A stretch of 64,000 nucleotides of DNA. Source: a delta proteobacterium MLS_D (GTDB taxonomy: Bacteria; Desulfobacterota; Syntrophia; Syntrophales; UBA2210). The stretch is taken from positions 1-64,000 of the forward strand of contig LQBH01000013.1 of NCBI GenBank assembly GCA_002030015.1, in the 5' to 3' direction. The notes beneath the pieces are model-generated. The model made no database searches. It was not told where the DNA came from and saw only the letters and a program-made list of their open reading frames with translations. Both the position numbers and the translations under genes were made by a program. Positions 25,759 to 34,031 of the stretch are shown here, piece by piece (the first letter of the stretch is position 1; each line of letters starts with the position of its first letter).

Positions 25759-27477
25759 GTGAGAATTCGCAAACGGTTGGGCGAGATGCTGATGGAGGCG
25801 GGGCTCATCGATGATGAGCAGCTCAGGCGGGCCCTGGCGGGACAAAAAAAGGCACACCTCAAGTTGGGCCAATACCTTATAAAAGAAAATATCCTGACAG
25901 AGGAGCAGATTATAGAGCAAATCAGCCTCCAGCTGAAAATTCCAAAGTATGATCCGGCTTCCTATCCTGTCGATACAAGCCTGGCGACGCTTATGCCCTT
26001 CGATATGGCGCAGAAAAACCAGGTCGTACCGGTGCGAAAACGGTTCAACCTGCTTACTGTTGCCATGGTTGATCCCATGGACATGACCGCCATTGATGCC
26101 GTTGAAGATCATACAAAACTTGAAGTGGAAGCGGTGGTTTGCTCAGAACGGGAATTTGGGGAATTGTTGAGCGCAACTTACGGCACGCAGTCAGGCATGA
26201 GTGAGTTGATGGAAACCATGGGCGATATCACGGTCGATATGCAGCCCGAAGAACAGCAGGCGGAAGCCGATCTCAAGGTAAGCTCGCTGCAGAACATGGC
26301 GGAAGAGGCGCCCGTCATCCGCCTGGTGAACTCAATTATAGCCCAGGCCGTTAGAGAAAAAGCCAGCGACGTTCATATCAGCCCGGAGGAAAAATCCGTA
26401 TCGCTGCGTTTTCGAATCGACGGAAACCTGGTGGAAATGCCGGCACCTCCAAAAGCCATGGTGTTGCCCATAATATCGCGCATCAAAATTCTTTCCCGCA
26501 TGGACATAGCCATGTCCCGAATTCCACAGGACGGCCGTTTCACCGTCAAGATCGATAACAAGGAAGTCAATGTGAGGGCGTCGGTTCTGCCAACCATATA
26601 TGGCGAGAACCTGGTCTTGCGTCTTCTCGACATGGGGGCCGGGGTATACTCACTCGAACGTCTCGGCATGTCTCCCGAGGATCAGAAAAAAATAATTCGG
26701 GCGAGTAACAGTCCCTATGGCATGATTCTCAGCACGGGTCCGACCGGTAGCGGCAAGAGCACGAGTCTTTACTCAATATTGAAGCTGGTGGCTTCTCCCG
26801 AAATAAATGTTATCACGCTGGAAGATCCCGTGGAGTATCGCGTGAGCGGCATCCGCCAGGTGCAGTTGAACAGGAAAGCGGGGATGACCTTCGCCAGCGG
26901 CCTTCGGTCAATTCTTCGCCAGGATCCCGATGTGATTATGATTGGTGAGATACGAGACGGAGAAACGGCCGGAATTGCGACCCAGGCGGCACTGACAGGT
27001 CACCGCGTTCTCAGCACTGTTCACACGAATGATTCGGCGGGTGCGGTTACGCGTCTCATCGACATGGGGATAGAACCATTTCTTGTTTCTACGGTGCTCC
27101 TTGTGTCGTTCGCCCAGCGTCTACTGAGAACGGTCTGCCCTTACTGCAAGGAGCCTTACCGGCCCCCGGAAGAAGCTCTCGCGGCGTGGGGGCTGGACAA
27201 GGTGGAGAATCCCAACTTTATGCGGGGGCGAGGCTGCGAAAAATGTATGAACACCGGTTATCGCGGCCGGACCGGTGTTTTTGAAGTGCTTTTGATCGAC
27301 GATGATATTCAGGAAATGGTTCTTCACGGCAGCTCAGCCCAGGAAATCACCCGCGCAGCCGTGGCGGCGGGAAAACTTCGCACGCTGAAAAAAGATGCCG
27401 CCGACAAAGTGGCCAGGGGTATTACGACCCTGGAGGAAGCGGCGGCCAAGGTAATGAACGTCAATGAACAACTGTAG
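25759..27477 (+). CDS. Pilus extension ATPase (GspE/PilB/MshE family)
   Basis: A 572-residue ATPase from GTG 25759, behind AAAGGGGACGGAAG; the track's upstream start has no such site. Residues 1-150 form the MshE-N-type domain (GEMLMEAGLIDDEQL), 190-560 the secretion ATPase with Walker A GPTGSGKST, Asp box, Walker B (MIGEIRD), His box and a zinc-binding tetracysteine CPYC...CEKC. MshE N-terminal domains can bind cyclic di-GMP; a GGDEF protein is encoded 11 kb upstream, but I did not verify the ligand residues. It powers pilin addition at the inner-membrane platform with the GspF protein next door. No PilT-type retraction ATPase is in the window. Confidence 0.92.
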   Translation: MRIRKRLGEMLMEAGLIDDEQLRRALAGQKKAHLKLGQYLIKENILTEEQIIEQISLQLKIPKYDPASYPVDTSLATLMPFDMAQKNQVVPVRKRFNLLTVAMVDPMDMTAIDAVEDHTKLEVEAVVCSEREFGELLSATYGTQSGMSELMETMGDITVDMQPEEQQAEADLKVSSLQNMAEEAPVIRLVNSIIAQAVREKASDVHISPEEKSVSLRFRIDGNLVEMPAPPKAMVLPIISRIKILSRMDIAMSRIPQDGRFTVKIDNKEVNVRASVLPTIYGENLVLRLLDMGAGVYSLERLGMSPEDQKKIIRASNSPYGMILSTGPTGSGKSTSLYSILKLVASPEINVITLEDPVEYRVSGIRQVQLNRKAGMTFASGLRSILRQDPDVIMIGEIRDGETAGIATQAALTGHRVLSTVHTNDSAGAVTRLIDMGIEPFLVSTVLLVSFAQRLLRTVCPYCKEPYRPPEEALAAWGLDKVENPNFMRGRGCEKCMNTGYRGRTGVFEVLLIDDDIQEMVLHGSSAQEITRAAVAAGKLRTLKKDAADKVARGITTLEEAAAKVMNVNEQL

Positions 27478-27574
27478 CTAGGAGCGGATGATTATTCGGG
27501 GACGGTGTGAAAATAGCAACGGTGCGTTCCGGCCGGTTATCCATTTTTCGATACCATATTAATCGGGAGAAATT

Positions 27575-28795
27575 ATGCCCACCTATTCGTATAAAGCAAT
27601 CAGCCAGAGTGGTTCTGCAGTGTCGGGAGTAATAGAGGCCGATTCCGTCAAAACCGCTGAACTTATGTTGAACAACCAGGGGTTTATTCCTTCAAAGGTC
27701 GAGGAAGCCCGGAAGGGAGGCGCCGATTCATTCTTCCAGAAGATAGTTCTGAGCCTGACGCCGGTGAAGATGGAAGAAATAATTCTCATGACGAGACAGC
27801 TCCGGACGATGCTGGCTGCGGGGCTTTCCATGATACAGATGCTTGATATTCTCGAGAACCAGTTACAGAACGAACGATTGAAAAATATGATAGCCGCGAT
27901 TTCCATGGACATCAAAACGGGCAGCTCCCTTACAGAGGCGTTCCGTAAACACGAGAAGATTCTCTCGCCGTTGTACGTGAACATGCTGCATGCGGGAGAG
28001 ACAAGCGGGACGTTGACGGAAGTACTGGAACGCCTTATCTATCTCCTGGAACACGAGCACAAAGTAAAATCCGATATTAAGGGAGCGCTCCAGTATCCCA
28101 AAATCGTCCTGGGTGCATTGGGAATCGCCTTTTTTGTCCTCCTCACGTTCGTCATTCCCACTTTTGTTGGCATCTTCGCATCCGCCGGACTCGAACTTCC
28201 CCTGCCCACGAAAATAGCCCTGGGACTGTATCACCTGTTGAGCAATTACTGGTATGTTTTCATCATCGTTATCATAGCCGGTATAGTTGCGTACCGTCAG
28301 TACATGAAAACAACTGCGGGTCGGCTTGTTCGCGATTCTCTGTTATTGCGTGTTCCCGTTATCGGGTCCCTGATGCAGAAGGCCGCGATGAGTCGTTTCG
28401 CCAGTATCTTTTCGATATTGCAGGCAAGCGGTATATCGGTGCTTGTTTCTTTGGATATACTCGTAGGGACCATCGGCAACGAGGCGATCGCCCGGGAGTT
28501 TCGTCGAATAAAGTCGTTACTGGAAGAAGGAAGAGGATTGTCGAGTCCGCTCCGTTCGGCTAAATACTTTACGCCCATGGTGGTCGACATGGTAGCCGTG
28601 GGAGAGGAGACGGGCGCGCTCGACGAGATGCTGCACCAGGTAGCCGTTCATTACGACGACGAAGTGGAATTCGCGGTAAAGCGGCTTTCCGCTGCGCTCG
28701 GCCCCATACTTATCGTCGGCCTCGCTGTCGTAGTTGGGTTTTTCGCCCTGGCCATCTTTCTGCCCATGTGGGATCTGACGAAAGTTGTCCGGTAA
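27575..28795 (+). CDS. Pilus platform membrane protein (GspF/PilC/MshG family)
   Basis: A 406-residue inner-membrane protein with two repeated GspF domains (about 68-190 and 270-395) and three transmembrane segments near 168-192, 218-240 and 375-398, the normal layout and length. It begins MPTYSYKAISQSG, as PilC/GspF proteins do. It forms the rotating platform on which the extension ATPase acts. ATG follows GGGAG. It closes the contiguous assembly run; a sigma-54 activator gene follows 96 bases later. Confidence 0.92.
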   Translation: MPTYSYKAISQSGSAVSGVIEADSVKTAELMLNNQGFIPSKVEEARKGGADSFFQKIVLSLTPVKMEEIILMTRQLRTMLAAGLSMIQMLDILENQLQNERLKNMIAAISMDIKTGSSLTEAFRKHEKILSPLYVNMLHAGETSGTLTEVLERLIYLLEHEHKVKSDIKGALQYPKIVLGALGIAFFVLLTFVIPTFVGIFASAGLELPLPTKIALGLYHLLSNYWYVFIIVIIAGIVAYRQYMKTTAGRLVRDSLLLRVPVIGSLMQKAAMSRFASIFSILQASGISVLVSLDILVGTIGNEAIAREFRRIKSLLEEGRGLSSPLRSAKYFTPMVVDMVAVGEETGALDEMLHQVAVHYDDEVEFAVKRLSAALGPILIVGLAVVVGFFALAIFLPMWDLTKVVR

Positions 28796-28891
28796 GAAAC
28801 ATTCGCACCGGCCGGATCGTTGTAGAAATCACCGACAGCACCAACCGATCTGCGGGACTGTACCGACGAAACGGAAAGAACACCCTGTTTC

Positions 28892-30298
28892 ATGATCCGA
28901 ACCTACGTTGACCGGACAAAAAAATTTTTCACGGGCCAAAAACCGCCGGACGGGCGGTTTTCTGTTTATACAAGCCTCTTTATCCTGGTTCCCTTTATTT
29001 TTGCAGGTATTGCCTTTCTCGCTTTCACGGTTGCTTACCAGGGAAGAGGAGGGCCGGCTGCGGGGCATCTTTCATGGTGGTGGTGTGTTGCCGTTGTACT
29101 TTTTGCCTGCCTGGCCGGCATCGCCATAACCGTGTCCATTCTGGCACCGGTACGAAGAGTTGTCGATGCCGTCAAAAAAGCACAGGTTTTTTCCGCGTCG
29201 GACATGGAATCGACCGACAGGGCCTTGCGACGGGGCGATTTTGACCAGTTTGATTCCCTGTTTCAGGAAGTAACGAACCTTATCAGCAAGGTGGACGCCC
29301 GAGAACGTTTTCCCGAGATTGTAGGCCAGAGCGCGTCGATGCGCGGTGTTCTCAGCCGGATTATGAAAGTGGCGCCGACGGATACCACGGTGCTGATACT
29401 CGGTGAAAGCGGTGTCGGCAAGGAACTGGTCGCCGAAGCTATTTATCGCGAAAGCAAAAGGCGGAAGAGGTCCTTTGTCGCGTTGAACTGCGTGGCCATA
29501 CCGGCGGGGTTACTCGAGAGTGAACTGTTCGGTCATGAGCGAGGCGCCTTCACGGGTGCACAGGGTCGCAAAATCGGTAAATTTGAGCTTGCAGACGGGG
29601 GGACGCTTTTTCTCGATGAGATAGGCGACATGCCGCTGGAAACACAGGCAAAATTGCTTCGTGTTCTCCAGGAACGAAAGTTCCAGCGGGTCGGCGGAAA
29701 CAGCATCATCAATATTGACGTGCGATTCATTGCCGCGTCCAACAAGAACCTGGAACGAATGGTCGGCGAGGGGACCTTTCGGGAAGATCTTTATTACCGT
29801 CTGAACGTATTTACCATTTATATTCCGCCGCTTCGAGAACGGATCGAAGACATACCACTTCTGGCGCGTCACATCCTGCACGATGCGCCTGGAACACCCG
29901 AACCGACGCCTGATGCGATGAGGGAACTGGTGACATGGCACTGGCCGGGAAACGTGCGGGAGCTTAAAAACGTGATCGAACGGGCCGCCGTTATGGCGGA
30001 AGAGGGGGTCATATCGTCCTTCGGTCTTCCTCGCAGGAACTTGTCCCCGGTTATGGACGTCGCATGGAACAGCAGTTCACCCGATTTTTCAGAGGCGGAA
30101 GCCGACGATGATTTTAACCTTGACCGGCACGTGGCGGAGCATGAAAAAGACATTATTATCGCGGCGCTGAAAAAAACCGGTGGAGTCCAGGCGGGCGCCG
30201 CGCGCCTTCTCGGTATAAGCCAGCGCAGTCTCTGGCATCGTGTCAAGAAATACGGAATAGATGTCGAGGCCTTCAAAAAAAAGCGCAATAACGAATAG
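28892..30298 (+). CDS. Membrane-anchored sigma-54-dependent transcriptional activator
   Basis: A 468-residue enhancer-binding protein. Two transmembrane helices near residues 27-47 and 62-86, then a HAMP-like linker (to about 135), an AAA+ domain (about 140-380) with Walker A GESGVGKE, the sigma-54-contacting loop GAFTGA intact and Walker B LFLDEIGD, and a Fis-type helix-turn-helix at about 430-460. There is no receiver domain, so the input signal probably comes from the membrane part. Most such activators are soluble. Position after the pilus assembly genes and before the pseudopilin genes suggests it regulates pilus genes, but no -24/-12 element was found next to them. Confidence 0.85.
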   Translation: MIRTYVDRTKKFFTGQKPPDGRFSVYTSLFILVPFIFAGIAFLAFTVAYQGRGGPAAGHLSWWWCVAVVLFACLAGIAITVSILAPVRRVVDAVKKAQVFSASDMESTDRALRRGDFDQFDSLFQEVTNLISKVDARERFPEIVGQSASMRGVLSRIMKVAPTDTTVLILGESGVGKELVAEAIYRESKRRKRSFVALNCVAIPAGLLESELFGHERGAFTGAQGRKIGKFELADGGTLFLDEIGDMPLETQAKLLRVLQERKFQRVGGNSIINIDVRFIAASNKNLERMVGEGTFREDLYYRLNVFTIYIPPLRERIEDIPLLARHILHDAPGTPEPTPDAMRELVTWHWPGNVRELKNVIERAAVMAEEGVISSFGLPRRNLSPVMDVAWNSSSPDFSEAEADDDFNLDRHVAEHEKDIIIAALKKTGGVQAGAARLLGISQRSLWHRVKKYGIDVEAFKKKRNNE

Positions 30299-30325
30299 GC
30301 CGGTTTCTCCCGAAAGTTGTGCGTG

Positions 30326-30363
30326 ATCCCGGCAAGGAAAACGGTATGTTCACCTGCCGGGAT
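30326..30363. terminator. Inverted repeat between convergent genes
   Basis: ATCCCGGCA and TGCCGGGAT form a 9-bp stem with a 20-base loop between the activator gene and the end of the deaminase gene. No T-run follows on either strand, so termination is only possible. Confidence 0.35.
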
Positions 30364-30389
30364 GGCGATTCTGTGTTCGTGCCTGGAAT

Positions 30390-31715
30390 TTACGTTGCAA
30401 GACTCGTTCTGATCCGTTCGGCGATGGAACGGACCCGGTTCATAACCGCGGTCTCGTCGATGGTGAGGAGTTGCCGTTCTTCCATGACTATTTTCCCGTT
30501 GATAATCGACGTGATCACGTCGTCGCCGTTCACTGCATAGACCAGGTGCGAGTATTCGTTGTACAGCGGTGTCAGGTGGGGTTTGTCCATGTCGATTAGT
30601 ATGATATCGGCCTTTTCCCCCGGTTCGATGGACCCGGTGAGGTGATCCATGCCGAGTACTGCCGCACCGTGCCTGGTGGCCATGCGGGTCACCGTCGTAG
30701 CCGGCATGACCGTCGGGTCGAGCCGGCCCACTTTTTCCAGTTTCGCCGCCGTGTCCATCTCCTGGAACATATCGAGGTTATTGTTGCTGGCGGCGCCGTC
30801 CGTACCCAGTCCCACTATGATGCCGCGTTCCAGCATGGCGGTTATGGGTGCGATGCCCGAAGCCAGTTTCATATTGCTTTCGGGATTGTGGACCACCTTG
30901 CAGCCATGATCGGCGAGAATATCGATGTCTTCTTCGTCAACAGCGACGCAATGGAAGGCGAAGAAACGATCGTCCAGAAGACCGATATCCCGCAGAAAGG
31001 CGGTGGCGCGCATTCCGAATTTTTCTTCAAGGGATGTTTTTTCCTGCGGGTTTTCCAGAAGGTGAACAGCCAGGGAAGCATTGTATTCATCGGCGAGGGC
31101 CTTTGCTTTTTTCAGGAGCTGCGGCGAACAGGTATAAAGAGAGTGGGGTTCCACGGCGACGCTGATCAGCGAATGCCCGGCCCACTTCTCGAGGAGCATG
31201 CGGGTGTAGGCAAGTCCCTCATCAGGCGTTTTCGCGTTGGGAGAAGGAAAGTCGAAGAGACCCTCGCCGGCGAGACAGCGCATGCCGGCTTCCGATGCGG
31301 CGCGGGCCGTTTCATCCTCGAAAAGATACATGTCGCAAAAAGTGGTTGTTCCGGACCGTATCATTTCAGCGCAGGCGAGGAGGGTGCCCCAGTAGGCAAG
31401 TTCGGGATCGACATTTTTCGCTTCCGCCGGAAAAATATAATTGTTGAGCCAGTCCATGAGCTCCCTGTCGTCGGAAATGCCCCTGAAACAGGTCATGGCG
31501 GCGTGCGTGTGGGCATTGACCAGCCCCGGCATGACAAGGCAGTTCCGGGCGTCGATGGTTCTGCCTGCGCGCCAGGTGTTGTTGATATCGTCTGACCCGC
31601 CCACAGCAACTATGGTATCACCCTTCGTCACGACGGCACCGTCGTGAATGACTTGTTCCGCTTCATCCATGAGAAGCAATGTTCCGCCGGTGATGCATAA
31701 GTCGGCATCGCGCAT
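30390..31715 (-). CDS. mtaD: Amidohydrolase, 5-methylthioadenosine/S-adenosylhomocysteine deaminase type
   Basis: A 441-residue metal-dependent deaminase. I start it at ATG 31715, behind AACAGGAGG; the track extends it through the tRNA gene. The HxH metal site is VNAHTHAAM near residue 68, other ligands lie in VHLLENP and FHCVAV, and the catalytic aspartate is in GLGTDGAASNN. It is of the ATZ/TRZ-like branch that deaminates methylthioadenosine, S-adenosylhomocysteine or related purines. The exact substrate is inferred from family resemblance; guanine or other deaminase activity is less likely. It interrupts the pilus region on the opposite strand. Confidence 0.8.
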   Translation of the reverse strand: MRDADLCITGGTLLLMDEAEQVIHDGAVVTKGDTIVAVGGSDDINNTWRAGRTIDARNCLVMPGLVNAHTHAAMTCFRGISDDRELMDWLNNYIFPAEAKNVDPELAYWGTLLACAEMIRSGTTTFCDMYLFEDETARAASEAGMRCLAGEGLFDFPSPNAKTPDEGLAYTRMLLEKWAGHSLISVAVEPHSLYTCSPQLLKKAKALADEYNASLAVHLLENPQEKTSLEEKFGMRATAFLRDIGLLDDRFFAFHCVAVDEEDIDILADHGCKVVHNPESNMKLASGIAPITAMLERGIIVGLGTDGAASNNNLDMFQEMDTAAKLEKVGRLDPTVMPATTVTRMATRHGAAVLGMDHLTGSIEPGEKADIILIDMDKPHLTPLYNEYSHLVYAVNGDDVITSIINGKIVMEERQLLTIDETAVMNRVRSIAERIRTSLAT

Positions 31716-31875
31716 GGTAGTTATAGCCTCCTGTTGACGTGAAAAACAATGCCGTTTTCCTATCACAGCGGTGCAGGCGGTATCAAGGACAAAGGGGGTA
31801 AACGCCGGATAGAACGCCGCCGGACTTAGTATCGTCTTGACATGATTCAGGAGACATACTATAGCCGTGAATCGT

Positions 31876-31963
31876 GCCTGGGTGGCGGAACTGGTAGACG
31901 CAAGGGACTTAAAATCCCTCGGAGCATGGCTCTGTGCGGGTTCGATTCCCGCCCCAGGTACCA
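31876..31963 (+). tRNA. tRNA-Leu (anticodon TAA)
   Basis: An 88-base class II tRNA. The acceptor stem GCCTGGG pairs with CCCAGGT (one G-T pair), CCA is encoded at the end, the D-loop is GGCGGAACTGGTAGACGC, the anticodon loop is CTTAAAA in stem GGGA/TCCC, a long variable arm follows, and the T-arm has GGTTCGATTCC. Long variable arm and TAA anticodon give leucine. Confidence 0.97.
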
Positions 31964-31982
31964 AACTAGAAAAAAGAAAACT

Positions 31983-32013
31983 GGGTCGGTCACTGCAGAC
32001 CGGCCCCTTTTTT
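31983..32013 (+). terminator. Rho-independent terminator of the tRNA-Leu gene
   Basis: GGGTCGGTC, loop ACTGCA, GACCGGCCC form a 9-bp stem with one wobble pair, followed by CTTTTTT, 20 bases after the tRNA. Confidence 0.9.
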
Positions 32014-32265
32014 GACAAAGTCTTTGGCGACCTTCGCGAATCTTCACAATTCTTCCCGTACACACAGAGAAAAATTTTCACCCTCGTGGTGTGAGAACCA
32101 ACAAAGTTTTTGATTCCGGGTGGTGTAATCGTTTGATCACCAATGGAAAAACGAAAAAATTTTTTACGATGTCATCATTTTTTTGTGACTTTTTGACCAC
32201 GGTGGGAGTATTCAATGTATATGTTTGTTTTTATGGGTTTATAACAGCGTCATAAGCATAAAGAG

Positions 32266-32955
32266 ATGTATGATTTACCGAGCGGAATAGTGAGAGGTAA
32301 CGAAGAATTGAAGTGTGACGACAAACACGGCGAATACGACGGCCTTGCCCGGTTCATGCGAGCGACGCCGAAGCTGAATCCTCCTGGAAACTTTACGCAC
32401 AATGTGATGGAGCGTGTCTCACGAGAAGTTTCACCTGTGAATAGGATCGTTCAGCTTCGATTTGTGCGGTTTTTAATGTCACCAATCGGGCCGTTACGTG
32501 ACGGCTCTGGTCAATGTTCATTCTGCTTTGTGTTGACCGGCTTGTTCTACTTTTTACTCGGGATAGGCATGCTGGTGGGACTCAAACTGTCGGATACATT
32601 TCCGGGCCAGTGGATTCGACTGGTTCCATGGTTCAATATAGGTGCCGCTTTCTGGCTTCTGGTACTTGGAGTGATTGTTGTCAACGGAGGCAGGTGGTCT
32701 TGGGTGGGGACGAAGGCGGGGACAATTCTCTTCGTTTTCTTTTTTATTTCCGGTACCGTAGTTTGTGCGAAGGCAAACGGTACACCCACCATGTATATCT
32801 TCGCGGCCATGTCCTGGTTATCTGCTTGCGTGGGGGTGCTGCTCTATTACCAGGTTGTGGCCTTTTCTGACCCTGAGATCGTTGTCGATAATAATACCGG
32901 AGTGACAACAAACGGTAGCAAGTTTCGGAGGGCTGAGGGAACGCCATGGCATTGA
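32266..32955 (+). CDS. Four-helix membrane protein of unknown function, pilus-linked
   Basis: A 229-residue protein I do not recognise. Residues 1-75 are soluble and contain LARFMRATPKLNPPGNFTHNVMERV, a motif style seen in the N-termini of anti-sigma-factor-like and zinc-finger-like membrane proteins. Four hydrophobic segments follow at about 85-105, 120-142, 147-165 and 170-192, and a polar tail ends the chain. Its TGA overlaps the ATG of the first pseudopilin by ten bases, so the two are probably coupled and this protein may belong to the pilus pathway. About 250 AT-rich bases separate it from the tRNA terminator. Whether it regulates, anchors or processes pilins is not shown. Confidence 0.6.
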   Translation: MYDLPSGIVRGNEELKCDDKHGEYDGLARFMRATPKLNPPGNFTHNVMERVSREVSPVNRIVQLRFVRFLMSPIGPLRDGSGQCSFCFVLTGLFYFLLGIGMLVGLKLSDTFPGQWIRLVPWFNIGAAFWLLVLGVIVVNGGRWSWVGTKAGTILFVFFFISGTVVCAKANGTPTMYIFAAMSWLSACVGVLLYYQVVAFSDPEIVVDNNTGVTTNGSKFRRAEGTPWH

Positions 32956-33413
32956 GAAAACGCAGGAAAGCGGACGGCTTCACCATGATCGAAGTTATTG
33001 CCGTGCTTTTAATAATCGGCATAACAGCGGCTATCGCCGTTGCGAGAATAGGCGACACGAGCATTTACGACGTACACTCACAGGTTGAGGTCATTAAGAG
33101 CCATCTTCGTTACGCCCAGTCTCGGGCCATGGCAACTGGTAAAGAATGGGGAGTCAAGGTTACATCAGAAACAACCTATTATTTGTTCGACGGTGCCGAC
33201 TCTGATACGCCCGTGCGCTTTTTGGGCGAGAACGATCCGACCGTCGATCTTGCGGCCAAGCATTCAGGTGTGACTATTGCGCCGGATTCTCAAACGGTTA
33301 CCTTTGACGCATACGGCAGTCCCGGCGATACAACGCTGACACTTACCGTTACGGGTGCCGGCGGGCGGAGCATGGATATTACGGTAACAAAAAACACGGG
33401 CTATATACCGTAA
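32946..33413 (+). CDS. GspH/MshC-type minor pseudopilin
   Basis: A 155-residue prepilin with an 11-residue basic leader ending in DG, followed by the N-methylated helix FTMIEVIAVLLIIGI with Glu at position +5, the normal prepilin peptidase site. The C-terminal part is a small beta domain of GspH size. Translation is coupled to the upstream membrane protein (ten-base overlap). It is the first of three pilin-like genes in a row, in the position and type of MshC in MSHA loci. Confidence 0.88.
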   Translation: MALRKRRKADGFTMIEVIAVLLIIGITAAIAVARIGDTSIYDVHSQVEVIKSHLRYAQSRAMATGKEWGVKVTSETTYYLFDGADSDTPVRFLGENDPTVDLAAKHSGVTIAPDSQTVTFDAYGSPGDTTLTLTVTGAGGRSMDITVTKNTGYIP

Positions 33414-33455
33414 GACGATGATCATGACAGAATTAAGCGAACAGAGGGATCATTT

Positions 33456-33962
33456 ATGAGCGTGCAAACCGGATCGTTTTCACATGAATATGATAATGAC
33501 AGGGCGCTGCCGGTTTCAACAGGTTTTTTGCGGAAGTGTTCCGGTTCCGGGGGATTTACACTCATAGAGGTTATTGTTTCACTTGTTGTCGCCGCCCTCC
33601 TGGGGACCCTGCTGGTTAACTTCATAAGCGGTACCGTCGCCAAGAGTGTGCAGCCGGTTCTACAGGCACAGCAAGGGTCTTATCTTTACAGCATTATGGA
33701 GAATATGACCGCGGATTACAACAATTTGTTCCTTGCCGATGACGACCCGCTCGATGAATTCCAGGACAGGGTGGGGGACGAAGACACTACGCAGACCCGG
33801 TACTCTGAAGACGGTCATGAGTATACGGTTGTTCGCAACAGGCGTATATCATTTGACGGCGCAGGTACAACGGTTACGGAACAGACCGACAGCAGCGGGA
33901 AAATACTGAAAGTGACAATCAACTATCGGGGACTTTCTCTGACATCACTTTTTTCGGAGTAA
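33456..33962 (+). CDS. MshD-type minor pilin
   Basis: A 168-residue prepilin with an unusually long leader of about 33 residues ending CSGSGG, then FTLIEVIVSLVVAALLG with Glu +5. If the upstream ATG at 33456 is right the leader has 33 residues; no in-frame start nearer the cleavage site stands out. The globular part is about 110 residues and acidic. Type and order match MshD. It lies 42 bases after the GspH-type gene and ends 69 bases before the start chosen for the next. Confidence 0.8.
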   Translation: MSVQTGSFSHEYDNDRALPVSTGFLRKCSGSGGFTLIEVIVSLVVAALLGTLLVNFISGTVAKSVQPVLQAQQGSYLYSIMENMTADYNNLFLADDDPLDEFQDRVGDEDTTQTRYSEDGHEYTVVRNRRISFDGAGTTVTEQTDSSGKILKVTINYRGLSLTSLFSE

Positions 33963-34031
33963 AGCATCATGGAAACTGCGCAAAGGGATCAAGTGGCGTA
34001 CCGGCGATCATGCTTGGAGGAACACTCATTT

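Noticed and set aside
28800-28891. A -24/-12 promoter next to the membrane-bound activator
   Set aside because: No TGGCAC..TTGC pair with correct spacing was found.
30642-31595. 317-aa plus-strand ORF
   Set aside because: Antisense to the amidohydrolase, whose metal-binding motifs are intact.
31876-32265. Integration site (attL/attR) at tRNA-Leu
   Set aside because: No integrase gene or duplicated tRNA 3' end was seen nearby. xerD at 51 kb is a housekeeping recombinase.
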